This document shows, in pieces, positions 22,400 through 35,059 of a DNA stretch of 64,000 nucleotides. Position numbers and translations under genes: made by a program. Source of the DNA: Heterodera schachtii (taxonomy: Eukaryota > Nematoda > Chromadorea > Rhabditida > Heteroderidae); contig SIJG01000042.1 of the NCBI GenBank assembly GCA_023374025.1, positions 1 through 64,000 on the forward strand, in the 5' to 3' direction. The stretch's first letter is position 1; every line of letters begins with the position of its first letter. The notes beneath the pieces were generated by a model. It had not been told where the DNA came from, made no database searches, and worked only from the letters and a program-made list of their open reading frames with translations.

Positions 22400-22915
22400 A
22401 GTTTCGCGGCCTCGCACTCTTCTTATCTCTAAAGCATTCTAGGCACAATAGTGTGCATCGCAAAACAATACATTTTAAAAAACTGACAAATTTCACTTTT
22501 GTGTCTCAAGGATGAGAGGCACAATAGTGTCACCTCATAACAATACAATAGCAAACAAATCGTTTTGACAAATTCAACACATGTGTTATCTCTAAAGCAT
22601 GAGAGTCACAATAGTGTGCATGCAAAGCAATATATTATAAAAAACTGACAAATTTCACTTCTGTGTCTCAAGGATGAGAGGCACAATAGTGTCACCTCAT
22701 AACAATACAATAGCAAACAAATCGTTTTGACAAATTCAACACATGTGTTATCTCTAAAGCATGAGAGTCACAATAGTGTGCATGCAAAGCAATATATTAT
22801 AAAAAACTGACAAATTTCACTTCTGTGTCTCATGGATGAGAGGCACAATAGTGTCATCTCATAACAATACAATAACAAACAAATTGTTTTGACAAACCAA
22901 CACATGTGTTATCTA
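22400..22915. repeat. 162-bp tandem repeat inside Helitron
   Basis: About three units with landmarks 'tatctctaaagcatgagag', 'cacaatagtgtgcatgcaaa', 'ctgtgtctcaaggatgagag'. The period measured between successive 'tgtgttatctc' sites (22582, 22744) is 162 bp. The same block occurs in the sister Helitron at about 36415-36930. Confidence 0.85.
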
Positions 22916-23439
22916 CCAAAATTTTTCCTTCGTCTTTTATTGCCCATTTTATATAATTAAAGATGGGATGAAAATAAGGAAGGGATGCGTGACAAAATTA
23001 CCATTGTCTCTCCCTTCCCTTTCCTTTTTCTTATTTCTTTTCCTTGTCTTCTTACTCTCTCTTTTCCCACTCCCTCCCTCTCCCACACACACGCACGCGT
23101 CCAGCAGACTGCTGCTGCACAGCCGCACATGTCTTCCTCTGTCTGCCCCTCCCACCCGCCGCTGCCCCGCGTGGACAGACAGGCAGACAGTGAACTATTT
23201 CCTACCTTCCCTCCCTCTAACCACTACAGCATGGGAGGAGAAATCTTTTCCTTTTCTAACTATTTCTTTTGTTTTATTCTTTTTATTAACTATTTCTTTT
23301 GCATTCATCTTTTTCTTAACTATTTCGTTTCCATCTCTTTTTCTATGCAATCTCTCCCCACAGCAAATCAACTCAACGCCAAACGCCACATTCAAACGAT
23401 GACACATACACACAAACACTCAACTTTAGTATATAGATT

Positions 23440-24300
23440 TACTCTCTCTTCACTTCGCTCTGTCTTTCTCTCTCTCTCTGTCTCCTTTTTTCTTTTTCTC
23501 TTCAGTCTCTCACTCTCTCCCAGTTTCTCTCTTTTTTCTCTTTCCTCATTTCTCTCTCTCTCTTCTTTTTTCTCTCTCTCGCTTTCTCTCTCCCAGTCTC
23601 TCTCTATTCATTTTCTCTCTCTCTCTCCCAGTCTCTCTCTCTCTCACCCAGTATCTCTATTCGCCTTTCTCCATCCTCTTTTCTCTCTCTTCCTTTCTCT
23701 CTCCCAATCTCTCTATTTTCATTTCTCTCTCACTCCCAGTCTCTCTCTATTCATTTTCATTCTCTCTCTGTCTCTCCCTTTTTCTCTCTCTCTCTCTCCC
23801 AGTCTCTCACTCTCTCTCTCTTCTCTCTCTCTCACTCTCTACCAGTCTCTCTCTTCCCTTTTCTCTCTCCCAGTCTCTCTCTCTTATTTTCTCTCACTCT
23901 CTCCTTCTCTATATCATTTTCTTTCTCTCTTCTTTTTTTCACTCTCTCCTTCTCTCTATCCTCTTTTCTTTCTCTCTTCTTTTCTCTTTCTCTCTCTCAC
24001 AGTCTCTCACTCTCTCTCTCCTCTCTTCCCTCTCTCGCTCTCTACCAGTCTCTATCTTCACTTTTCTCTCTCCCAATCTCTCTACTTCTTTTCTCTCACT
24101 CTCTCCTTCTCTCTATCCGCTTTTCTTTCTCTCTTCTTTTCTCTTTCTCTCTCTCCCAGTCTCACACACTCTCTCTCTCTCGCTCTCTACCAGTCTCTCT
24201 CTTCTCTTTTATCTCTCCCAGTCTCTCTCTCTCTTCTTTTCTCTCACTCTCTCCTTCTCTCTATCCTCTTTTCCTCCTCTCTTCTTTTTTTTCTCGCTCC
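23440..24300. repeat. CT-rich microsatellite
   Basis: This is a long imperfect (TC)n tract with interspersed 'cccagtctctctctattcat' cassettes. The long open frames across it are low-complexity artefacts. It is the continuation of 20980-21345, from which it is separated by the nested Helitron. Confidence 0.9.
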
Positions 24301-25725
24301 CAATCTCTCACCTTTCTTTTTTTCATATTTTTCCAAAACAAAATTGGCACAACGTCTATAAGCGCAAATTCAAATGGGATAAATGTCGCGGACACACAGA
24401 CACACAGACAGAAATTGTCAAATTTATATATGGATTAAAAAAATCATAAAATCTACCTAAAATATTAAAATAAATTCAAAATTAGATCTAACATAGCAAT
24501 TTTTTTGGAAAAATTACTTAATATGAATGTAAAAATATATAAAAATATTCACACCGGCCCATAAAAATCCTTATTTTCTTAAAAATTGAGTAAAAAATAG
24601 TAAAACTTTGTAATTTTTTCGGTGTAAATCTGTTAACAAATCACACAAATTTTTAAAATTTTCCCGGCGGCGCCTATCGGCACCGCCTGACCCCCCTTGT
24701 ACCCCAAATTTTTTTTTTTAAAATGCGCCGTAAAAAAATTGTTTTGAAAAGCAAAAATGGCAGATTTACAGGCTTAATATAATTATAAGCTAAAAATTAA
24801 AACTTTAAAAAAAATTTCGAATTTTTAATCAAAATTTCAAAGATTTTGAAAAAGTCCCGGTCCCGGCCCAAAAACTGGGACCGGGACCGGGAGTCCCGGA
24901 AAAACGGGAGTCCCGGTCCCGGGTTTTTTGGACAAACCACCGGGACCGGGAGTCCCGTTTAAAACGGGAGTCCCGGTCCCGGGTCCCGTCCCGGTCCATT
25001 TTCCAAGGGATAAACTATAGTGAACGCCCCGTGAAAAAATGGGTCAAATGATATACCAATCGATTCGTCTGGAGAAGCTAAGCATAGAAAAAAAATGTCT
25101 CGAGGCGGAAATGCCAAAAAACCGGTTTAAAACTCGAAAAATTGAGTGAAAAGGGGGGCTTTTGACCCTTTAAAATGGTCAAATTCGGACAAATTTGGTA
25201 TCATTCGAAAGCTCTTGATGAGCTAAGTTTAAAAAACAAGGTATAAATTCGAATCAATGCCATCTGGGCACTGGTACATCTGAGTCTCAGTGAAAAGGAC
25301 ACTTCAGTACCAAAAAACAAAAAGTTTTCTTCTTATATAATGCACGAAAATCGTTTAGCCTTGAATATCGAGTATTGCGCTAAAAAACCGCCGCACACTC
25401 GACTACGGCGGCCAGTAGGTGGGGCGAGACTACGGGCTACGGAAGAAGTCCGCGCGTGATCCGCAGGCGGTTGACCGATTGTCGTGGGCCCCCGCAGTCA
25501 ACCGCCTGTGGCGCTCGTCAGACTTTTTCCTCCGCCCTCCGTCTCGCCCCACTACTTGCTCCGTCTTCGCATGCTCGCTAAGGCGGGCGCTGCGCGCCCT
25601 CAGAAATGGATTCCTGGCAATTATAAACTAAGAGGAATCGATCCATTACAATTTTTTATTAGGCTCTTTTTTTGAGGTTTTGAGGACCCATAACTTTTGT
25701 CACTTTTCTTTTGGATCAAAAATTC

Positions 25726-26158
25726 GGCGCTACTTGCAAAGAGGACATTTTTGAAAATTTTTTCACTTTTTTTTGAAATTTTTTTTTGTTTATTTACACA
25801 TAATAATAAATATTAAGCATTAACAAAACAATTATGGGGAATTTAAGTATAATTATGGCGAACAAGATCACAGAAAGCATTAATAATAGTTTTTCCTTTA
25901 GCCCTAGCATTAAGTCGAAAAATTTGTTCACACATGTATGAAATTGTCACAATCAATTATTAAATAACGTGAAATGCGTACCATCTATTATAAAAACAAA
26001 TTATGTGTAAATAAACAAAAAAAAATTTCAAAAAAAAGTGAAAAAATTTTCAAAAATGTCCTCTTTTTATAAAAACAAATTATGTGTAAATAAACAAAAA
26101 AAAATTTCAAAAAAAAAGTGAAAAAATTTTCAAAAATGTCCTCTTTGCAAGTAGCGCC
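25726..26158. mobile_element. MITE with GGCGCTACTTGC ends inside the 2.05-kb unit
   Basis: Inverted ends GGCGCTACTTGCAAAGAGGA / complement, with inner arms extending about 75 bp through 'tttgtttatttacacataa'; the right arm is duplicated. An exact 8-bp TSD, aaaaattc, lies at 25718-25725 and 26159-26166. The locus at 33895-33902 carries the same flanks with a single aaaaattc and no insert. Inverted copies recur in the minus-oriented units (for example about 28902-29330). Confidence 0.9.
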
Positions 26159-27058
26159 AAAAATTCTTTCGGATTCATCCTTTACACGCCGAGAGGAAGC
26201 GATTGATATCTATTTTGTTGCATTTTATGCGTTTTAAGGCTTTGGACGGTTCAGTCCCACAGCCATTTGGCCACTTCAGTCCCGGGTCTGTAACTCCGTT
26301 CAGAATTGTCGCCGCGCCCTAAAAATAGTACCATTCGACTTCCCTAACTGAGAGGAATCGATTGATGTATAATTCATATACAAAATCAAAGTTAGCAGTA
26401 TTCTTAACTTTTACCTTGAGATTTTTCTTATTCGGCTGGGTCATTTTCATGTCTCTAACACATGAAAAATATAAAATTTGCAAAAGTTGTTAATTTTGGT
26501 TTTAAGGTACAAAATCACTTTGGACATTTAGAATCAATAAAAAAATAATTAATTTTAGCACTTTTGTTAGAAACGGCGGCTTAGGACTTGAGTTATAACG
26601 TGATAAAAATTTAAACGTATCACATTTTTTCTGAGATGTCATATTTCTTAGCATTCGCTTAGAAAAAGATTCTCCTTTTCAAAAGCTTTTTTTAGATACC
26701 AAATTTGTTCAGTTTAGTTGGGTATGAAGCGAGTTATAGCTGATCAAAATACAAAAAAATCATTTTCCAGTGTAAATTTAGAAATAGCGCGCAAAAAGTT
26801 ACGCCAAATGCGATATTTGGCGTTATGCAATTATTTGCTAAATTAATCAATGATCTTCAAGCATGATTAGTGATTAATAGGGATGAAAAGCTCATGTAAG
26901 TTCCAGCCCGGACCTGGATTTCGTGGACAAATCCAGGTCCAGGAAAAATCCAGGCTCCTCGAGACTGGATCCAGCCCGGACCTGGATTTTTTATTTTTTA
27001 AAAAGCAAACAAATGTTTGAAAAAATCAATTAATTGCTTAGGAACACCTAAAAAGATC

Positions 27059-27997
27059 GGATAAACTATAGTGAACGCCCCGTGAAAAAATGGGTCAAAT
27101 GATATACCAATCGATTCGTCTGGAGAAGCTAAGCATAGAAAAAAAATGTCTCGAGGCGGAAATGCCAAAAAACCGGTTTAAAACTCGAAAAATTGAGTGA
27201 AAAGGGGGGCTTTTGACCCTTTAAAATGGTCAAATCCGGACAAATTTGGTATCATTCGAAAGCTCTTGATGAGCTAAGTTTAAAAAACAAGGTATAAATT
27301 CGAATCAATGCCATCTGAGCACTGGTACAACTGAGTCTCAGTGAAAAGGACACTTCAGTACCAAAAAACAAAAAGTTTTCTTCTTATATAATGCACGAAA
27401 ATCGTTTAGCCTTGAATATCGAGTATTGCGCTAAAAAACCGCCGCACACTCGACTACGGCGGCCAGTAGGTGGGGCGAGACTACGGGCTACGGAAGAAGT
27501 CCGCGCGTGATCCGCAGGCGGTTGACCGATTGTCGTGGGCCCCCGCAGTCAACCGCCTGTGGCGCTCGTCAGACTGCTTCCTCCGCCCTCCGTCTCGCCC
27601 CACTACTTGCTCCGTCTTTGCATGCTCCCTTTTGCGAAATTTTGCTTTTAAATTGTTATTTCCCGTTTATTATTTTTCGGTACTGATGTGTCCATTTTCA
27701 CTGGGACTCAGTTGTCCCAATGCTCAGATGGCATCGGTTCGCCTTGATTCTTTGATTTTTAGATTAAGCTCGTCAAGAGCTTTAGAATGATACCAAATTT
27801 GTCCGAATTTGGCCATTTTAAAGGGTCAGGAGCCCCCCTTTTCAGTCAATTTTTCGAGTTTTAAACCGGTTCAAAAACCGGTTTTTTGGCATTTCCGCAA
27901 CTCGGGACATATTTTTCCATGCTCAGCTCCTAGAGACGAATCGATTGGTATATCATTTGACCCATTTTTTCACGGGGCGTTCACTATAGTTTATCCG
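27059..27997. mobile_element. Palindromic element at the array centre
   Basis: It starts GGATAAACTATAGTGAACGC and ends with the exact complement. Arms of about 300 bp (27059-27365 and 27680-27997) are clearly diverged from each other, for example in the GGTATCATTCGAAAGCTC core and in 'cactgagactcag' versus 'cactgggactcag'. The surrounding flanks are themselves inverted copies, so no TSD can be read. Confidence 0.75.
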
Positions 27998-30900
27998 ATC
28001 TTTTTAGGTGTTCCTAAGCAATTAATTGATTTTTTCAAACATTTGTTTGCTTTTTAAAAAATAAAAAATCCAGGTCCGGGCTGGATCCAGTCTCGAGGAG
28101 CCTGGATTTTTCCTGGACCTGGATTTGTCCACGAAATCCAGGTCCGGGCTGGAACTTACATGAGCTTTTCATCCCTATTAATCACTAATCATGCTTGAAG
28201 ATCATTGATTAATTTAGCAAATAATTGCATAACGCCAAATATCGCATTTGGCGTAACTTTTTGCGCGCTATTTCTAAATTTACACTGGAAAATGATTTTT
28301 TTGTATTTTGATCAGCTATAACTCGCTTCATACCCAACTAAACTGAACAAATTTGGTATCTAAAAAAAGCTTTTGAAAAGGAGAATCTTTTTCTAAGCGA
28401 ATGCTAAGAAATATGACATCTCAGAAAAAATGTGATACGTTTAAATTTTTATCACGTTATAACTCAAGTCCTAAGCCGCCGTTTCTAACAAAAGTGCTAA
28501 AATTAATTATTTTTTTATTGATTCTAAATGTCCAAAGTGATTTTGTACCTTAAAACCAAAATTAACAACTTTTGCAAATTTTATATTTTTCATGTGTTAG
28601 AGACATGAAAATGACCCAGCCGAATAAGAAAAATCTCAAGGTAAAAGTTAAGAATACTGCTAACTTTGATTTTGTATATGAATTATACATCAATCGATTC
28701 CTCTCAGTTAGGGAAGTCGAATGGTACTATTTTTAGGGCGCGGCGACAATTCTGAACGGAGTTACAGACCCGGGACTGAAGTGGCCAAATGGCTGTGGGA
28801 CTGAACCGTCCAAAGCCTTAAAACGCATAAAATGCAACAAAATAGATATCAATCGCTTCCTCTCGGCGTGTAAAGGATGAATCCGAAAGAATTTTTGGCG
28901 CTACTTGCAAAGAGGACATTTTTGAAAATTTTTTCACTTTTTTTTTGAAATTTTTTTTTGTTTATTTACACATAATTTGTTTTTATAAAAAGAGGACATT
29001 TTTGAAAATTTTTTCACTTTTTTTTGAAATTTTTTTTTGTTTATTTACACATAATTTGTTTTTATAATAGATGGTACGCATTTCACGTTATTTAATAATT
29101 GATTGTGACAATTTCATACATGTGTGAACAAATTTTTCGACTTAATGCTAGGGCTAAAGGAAAAACTATTATTAATGCTTTCTGTGATCTTCTTCGCCAT
29201 AATTATACTTAAATTCCCCATAATTGTTTTGTTAATGCTTAATATTTATTATTATGTGTAAATAAACAAAAAAAAATTTCAAAAAAAAGTGAAAAAATTT
29301 TCAAAAATGTCCTCTTTGCAAGTAGCGCCGAATTTTTGATCCAAAAGAAAAGTGACAAAAGTTATGGGTCCTCAAAACCTCAAAAAAAGAGCCTAATAAA
29401 AAATTGTAATGGATCGATTCCTCTTAGTTTATAATTGCCAGGAATCCATTTCTGAGGGCGCGCAGCGCCCGCCTTAGCGAGCATGCGAAGACGGAGCAAG
29501 TAGTGGGGCGAGACGGAGGGCGGAGGAAAAAGTCTGACGAGCGCCACAGGCGGTTGACTGCGGGGGCCCACGACAATCGGTCAACCGCCTGCGGATCACG
29601 CGCGGACTTCTTCCGTAGCCCGTAGTCTCGCCCCACCTACTGGCCGCCGTAGTCGAGTGTGCGGCGGTTTTTTAGCGCAATACTCGATATTCAAGGCTAA
29701 ACGATTTTCGTGCATTATATAAGAAGAAAACTTTTTGTTTTTTGGTACTGAAGTGTCCTTTTCACTGAGACTCAGATGTACCAGTGCCCAGATGGCATTG
29801 ATTCGAATTTATACCTTGTTTTTTAAACTTAGCTCATCAAGAGCTTTCGAATGATACCAAATTTGTCCGAATTTGACCATTTTAAAGGGTCAAAAGCCCC
29901 CCTTTTCACTCAATTTTTCGAGTTTTAAACCGGTTTTTTGGCATTTCCGCCTCGAGACATTTTTTTTCTATGCTTAGCTTCTCCAGACGAATCGATTGGT
30001 ATATCATTTGACCCATTTTTTCACGGGGCGTTCACTATAGTTTATCCGATCTTTTTAGGTGTTCCTAAGCAATTAATTGATTTTTTCAAACATTTGTTTG
30101 CTTTTTAAAAAATAAAAAATCCAGGTCCGGGCTGGATCCAGTCTCGAGGAGCCTGGATTTTTCCTGGACCTGGATTTGTCCACGAAATCCAGGTCCGGGC
30201 TGGAACTTACATGAGCTTTTCATCCCTATTAATCACTAATCATGCTTGAAGATCATTGATTAATTTAGCAAATAATTGCATAACGCCAAATATCGCATTT
30301 GGCGTAACTTTTTGCGCGCTATTTCTAAATTTACACTGGAAAATGATTTTTTTGTATTTTGATCAGCTATAACTCGCTTCATACCCAACTAAACTGAACA
30401 AATTTGGTATCTAAAAAAAGCTTTTGAAAAGGAGAATCTTTTTCTAAGCGAATGCTAAGAAATATGACATCTCAGAAAAAATGTGATACGTTTAAATTTT
30501 TATCACGTTATAACTCAAGTCCTAAGCCGCCGTTTCTAACAAAAGTGCTAAAATTAATTATTTTTTTATTGATTCTAAATGTCCAAAGTGATTTTGTACC
30601 TTAAAACCAAAATTAACAACTTTTGCAAATTTTATATTTTTCATGTGTTAGAGACATGAAAATGACCCAGCCGAATAAGAAAAATCTCAAGGTAAAAGTT
30701 AAGAATACTGCTAACTTTGATTTTGTATATGAATTATACATCAATCGATTCCTCTCAGTTAGGGAAGTCGAATGGTACTATTTTTAGGGCGCGGCGACAA
30801 TTCTGAACGGAGTTACAGACCCGGGACTGAAGTGGCCAAATGGCTGTGGGACTGAACCGTCCAAAGCCTTAAAACGCATAAAATGCAACAAAATAGATAT

Positions 30901-33768
30901 CAATCGCTTCCTCTCGGCGTGTAAAGGATGAATCCGAAAGAATTTTTGGCGCTACTTGCAAAGAGGACATTTTTGAAAATTTTTTCACTTTTTTTTTGAA
31001 ATTTTTTTTTGTTTATTTACACATAATTTGTTTTTATAAAAAGAGGACATTTTTGAAAATTTTTTCACTTTTTTTTGAAATTTTTTTTTGTTTATTTACA
31101 CATAATTTGTTTTTATAATAGATGGTACGCATTTCACGTTATTTAATAATTGATTGTGACAATTTCATACATGTGTGAACAAATTTTTCGACTTAATGCT
31201 AGGGCTAAAGGAAAAACTATTATTAATGCTTTCTGTGATCTTCTTCGCCATAATTATACTTAAATTCCCCATAATTGTTTTGTTAATGCTTAATATTTAT
31301 TATTATGTGTAAATAAACAAAAAAAAATTTCAAAAAAAAGTGAAAAAATTTTCAAAAATGTCCTCTTTGCAAGTAGCGCCGAATTTTTGATCCAAAAGAA
31401 AAGTGACAAAAGTTATGGGTCCTCAAAACCTCAAAAAAAGAGCCTAATAAAAAATTGTAATGGATCGATTCCTCTTAGTTTATAATTGCCAGGAATCCAT
31501 TTCTGAGGGCGCGCAGCGCCCGCCTTAGCGAGCATGCGAAGACGGAGCAAGTAGTGGGGCGAGACGGAGGGCGGAGGAAAAAGTCTGACGAGCGCCACAG
31601 GCGGTTGACTGCGGGGGCCCACGACAATCGGTCAACCGCCTGCGGATCACGCGCGGACTTCTTCCGTAGCCCGTAGTCTCGCCCCACCTACTGGCCGCCG
31701 TAGTCGAGTGTGCGGCGGTTTTTTAGCGCAATACTCGATATTCAAGGCTAAACGATTTTCGTGCATTATATAAGAAGAAAACTTTTTGTTTTTTGGTACT
31801 GAAGTGTCCTTTTCACTGAGACTCAGATGTACCAGTGCCCAGATGGCATTGATTCGAATTTATACCTTGTTTTTTAAACTTAGCTCATCAAGAGCTTTCG
31901 AATGATACCAAATTTGTCCGAATTTGACCATTTTAAAGGGTCAAAAGCCCCCCTTTTCACTCAATTTTTCGAGTTTTAAACCGGTTTTTTGGCATTTCCG
32001 CCTCGAGACATTTTTTTTCTATGCTTAGCTTCTCCAGACGAATCGATTGGTATATCATTTGACCCATTTTTTCACGGGGCGTTCACTATAGTTTATCCGA
32101 TCTTTTTAGGTGTTCCTAAGCAATTAATTGATTTTTTCAAACATTTGTTTGCTTTTTAAAAAATAAAAAATCCAGGTCCGGGCTGGATCCAGTCTCGAGG
32201 AGCCTGGATTTTTCCTGGACCTGGATTTGTCCACGAAATCCAGGTCCGGGCTGGAACTTACATGAGCTTTTCATCCCTATTAATCACTAATCATGCTTGA
32301 AGATCATTGATTAATTTAGCAAATAATTGCATAACGCCAAATATCGCATTTGGCGTAACTTTTTGCGCGCTATTTCTAAATTTACACTGGAAAATGATTT
32401 TTTTGTATTTTGATCAGCTATAACTCGCTTCATACCCAACTAAACTGAACAAATTTGGTATCTAAAAAAAGCTTTTGAAAAGGAGAATCTTTTTCTAAGC
32501 GAATGCTAAGAAATATGACATCTCAGAAAAAATGTGATACGTTTAAATTTTTATCACGTTATAACTCAAGTCCTAAGCCGCCGTTTCTAACAAAAGTGCT
32601 AAAATTAATTATTTTTTTATTGATTCTAAATGTCCAAAGTGATTTTGTACCTTAAAACCAAAATTAACAACTTTTGCAAATTTTATATTTTTCATGTGTT
32701 AGAGACATGAAAATGACCCAGCCGAATAAGAAAAATCTCAAGGTAAAAGTTAAGAATACTGCTAACTTTGATTTTGTATATGAATTATACATCAATCGAT
32801 TCCTCTCAGTTAGGGAAGTCGAATGGTACTATTTTTAGGGCGCGGCGACAATTCTGAACGGAGTTACAGACCCGGGACTGAAGTGGCCAAATGGCTGTGG
32901 GACTGAACCGTCCAAAGCCTTAAAACGCATAAAATGCAACAAAATAGATATCAATCGCTTCCTCTCGGCGTGTAAAGGATGAATCCGAAAGAATTTTTGG
33001 CGCTACTTGCAAAGAGGACATTTTTGAAAATTTTTTCACTTTTTTTTTGAAATTTTTTTTTGTTTATTTACACATAATTTGTTTTTATAAAAAGAGGACA
33101 TTTTTGAAAATTTTTTCACTTTTTTTTGAAATTTTTTTTTGTTTATTTACACATAATTTGTTTTTATAATAGATGGTACGCATTTCACGTTATTTAATAA
33201 TTGATTGTGACAATTTCATACATGTGTGAACAAATTTTTCGACTTAATGCTAGGGCTAAAGGAAAAACTATTATTAATGCTTTCTGTGATCTTGTTCGCC
33301 ATAATTATACTTAAATTCCCCATAATTGTTTTGTTAATGCTTAATATTTATTATTATGTGTAAATAAACAAAAAAAAAATTTCAAAAAAAAGTGAAAAAA
33401 TTTTCAAAAATGTCCTCTTTGCAAGTAGCGCCGAATTTTTGATCCAAAAGAAAAGTGACAAAAGTTATGGGTCCTCAAAACCTCAAAAAAAGAGCCTAAT
33501 AAAAAATTGTAATGGATCGATTCCTCTTAGTTTATAATTGCCAGGAATCCATTTCTGAGGGCGCGCAGCGCCCGCCTTAGCGAGCATGCGAAGACGGAGC
33601 AAGTAGTGGGGCGAGACGGAGGGCGGAGGAAAAAGTCTGACGAGCGCCACAGGCGGTTGACTGCGGGGGCCCACGACAATCGGTCAACCGCCTGCGGATC
33701 ACGCGCGGACTTCTTCCGTAGCCCGTAGTCTCGCCCCACCTACTGGCCGCCGTAGTCGAGTGTGCGGT

Positions 33769-34149
33769 GTTATGGCCAAAATACACTAACCAATTCACTT
33801 TTAATTTGTACTATTAATTCCATTACAATTTTTTATTAGGCTCACTTTTTGAGGTTTTGAGGACCCATAACTTTTGTCACTTTTCTTTTGGATCAAAAAT
33901 TCTTTCGGATTCATCCTTTACACGCCGAGAGGAAGCGATTGATATTTATTTTGTTGCATTTTATGCGTTTTAAGGTTTTGGACGGTTCAGTCCCACAGCC
34001 ATTTGGCCACTTCAGTCCCGGGTCTGTAACTCCGTTCAGAATTGTCGCCGCGCCCTAAAAATAGTACCATTCGACTTCCCTAACTGAGAGGAATCGATTG
34101 ATGTATATTTCATATACAAAATCAAAGTTGGCAGTATTCTTAACTTTTT
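33769..34149. other. Repeat fragments incl. an empty MITE site
   Basis: This is a plus-oriented fragment related to part of the 2.05-kb unit (from 'attccattacaattttttat' to 'gcagtattcttaacttt') that lacks the GGCGCTACTTGC MITE. No gene. Confidence 0.7.
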
Positions 34150-34530
34150 CCGCTTGAAAGTCTGCAAAAAAGTAGGAAGAAGCGTTATTTGTCAGACAAG
34201 CTACGACTGTTTCCCACTCGGCTTTTGGCAGAAGTGAGGCGATCAGCGACTAATGAAGCCGTTCAAACGTATCGGTCTCGTGCATTTGTACGGTGAGAGG
34301 ACAAAATGTCTTTTTAATGTATAAAAGTGTATAATTGAAAAAATTTTAAAGATCTCTGTTACGTTGACGCTACCCGATCTGGTCGCCATTTTACAAGTGA
34401 CAAAAGCGACACCCTGCATGATGCCGTCATCATGCGAATTTTTGCGGACGCGAAGTACAACAACAATGGTGAAATTCATGGCCTGATGACGACACTCGGC
34501 CTCCAAATGATTGACATGCAGAAAAATGAA
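34150..34530 (+). pseudogene. Possible two-exon coding remnant, unknown
   Basis: Two stretches look coding on the plus strand. At about 34155-34298 a frame rich in basic residues contains LSDKLRLFPTRLLAEVRRSA and TNEAVQTYRSRA, ending near a GTGAGA donor. At about 34353-34517 another frame reads LCYVDATRSGRHFTSDKSD then TLHDAVIMRIFADAKYNNN and is preceded by a pyrimidine-poor AAAG acceptor. The phases do not join cleanly, so it is either broken or the splice is elsewhere. It resembles domesticated or dead transposase fragments only in general composition. I do not recognise it. Confidence 0.3.
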
Positions 34531-35059
34531 AGATTTTTAAGAATTTTGATGATTCGAATATCCATATTCCGTAATGAATTTTTTTATTGAATATTTAATA
34601 AAATTAGCCCAGGACAGTAAGGGGGACGTTTTGGGCATTTCCAGTATTCCCAGCCTTGCTCGATTCGAGAGTCGCTCTCATAAGCATATTCGAACCCAAG
34701 ACGAGAAAGGAGAATTTTGCCACGGTTGGATTTCGCTTCTTCAAATCGAACAAGATCCATTTTTGGTTGCAGAAAACGAATGTTTTTTCATATCGTCATT
34801 TTTATGCATTGAAAAAACTAGATAAGGACTAAACAAATATGCAAATAGGCACTCGAGAACGCATGGGAACGATGGCGAGATAAGAAGTTGGAGAAGTAAA
34901 TTTACTAATAATATTCAACAGTTTTAAAGTACAATTTCTTTTTATGTAAATCATTTATTAAAGGACAAATAATCACTTATTTTATCTAGAGTTACCATAG
35001 GCAAAAAGCGATAAATACTGTATTAAAGAATTTGATAGAAATGAAAATATTTTAATTTT

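Larger units (their letters stand above)
21349..23437 (-). mobile_element. Nested 2,089-bp non-autonomous Helitron
   Basis: It has a 5' TCTATATACTAAAGTTGAGT end preceded by A and a 3' CTAG end followed by T, with the TTCG-loop hairpin. Order of contents from the 3' side: hairpin, degenerate 30-bp minisatellite (21540-21905), seven 70-bp hairpin units (21908-22380), a 162-bp tandem repeat (22400-22915), then a GC-richer block (23080-23220). It is nearly identical over its full length to the copy at 35364-37452. It is inserted in the CT microsatellite of the outer Helitron. Confidence 0.9.
20759..24434 (-). mobile_element. Outer Helitron containing CT microsatellites
   Basis: On the minus strand the 5' end at 24434 reads TCCATATATAAATTTGAC, preceded by A. 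The 3' end at 20759 is a hairpin with stem CTAGCCC...GGGCTAG, an inner stem GCGCGCC closing on TTCG, and CTAG followed by T. The interior is CT/AG microsatellite (20980-21345 and 23440-24300), interrupted by the complete Helitron at 21349-23437. It encodes no replicase. Confidence 0.8.
20473..25007. mobile_element. GGGACCGGGAGTCCCG element split by a Helitron
   Basis: It starts with TAGAGACCGG, the same terminal decamer as the MITE at 1972-2875. Dense GGGACCGGGAGTCCCG motifs follow at 20478-20640 and again at 24855-25005. A block with 'ggacaaaccaccgggaccg' and 'gtttaaaacgggagtcccg' occurs in both. The two halves are separated by the Helitron at 20759-24434. A right-hand TAGAGACCGG end and TSD were not found, so the right boundary is approximate. 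Confidence 0.55.
25008..33768. repeat. Head-to-head array of 2.05-kb repeats
   Basis: A plus-oriented unit occupies 25008-27058. It is followed by a 939-bp palindromic element (27059-27997), then two full minus-oriented units (27998-30047 and 30048-32098) and a truncated third (32099-33768). Spacing between equivalent GTTTATCC sites is 2050-2051 bp. Units are almost identical. The plus unit and the last minus unit share 'cttgttcgcc' (as read on the minus-oriented units), whereas the middle two have 'cttcttcgcc'. Each unit contains a GC-rich block of about 240 bp, a nested MITE, and a CCAGGTCC / CCGGACCTGG motif cluster. No protein gene is credible. Confidence 0.92.

Noticed and set aside
22985..24361. 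458-codon serine/leucine-rich open frame
   Set aside because: It is translation of a CT microsatellite; the composition follows the dinucleotide repeat and it spans a Helitron boundary.
25419..33739. Repeated 63-70 codon frames in the GC-rich block of the 2.05-kb units
   Set aside because: They occur in overlapping frames of a repeat with no conserved domain. The diverged copy at 8.1 kb does not preserve the same frame.
25008..33768. The head-to-head array as a pure missed-adapter or fold-back read artefact
   Set aside because: The central palindrome's arms differ by many substitutions and the unit variants are not mirror-symmetric, so a simple artefact is unlikely; read-level proof is still missing.
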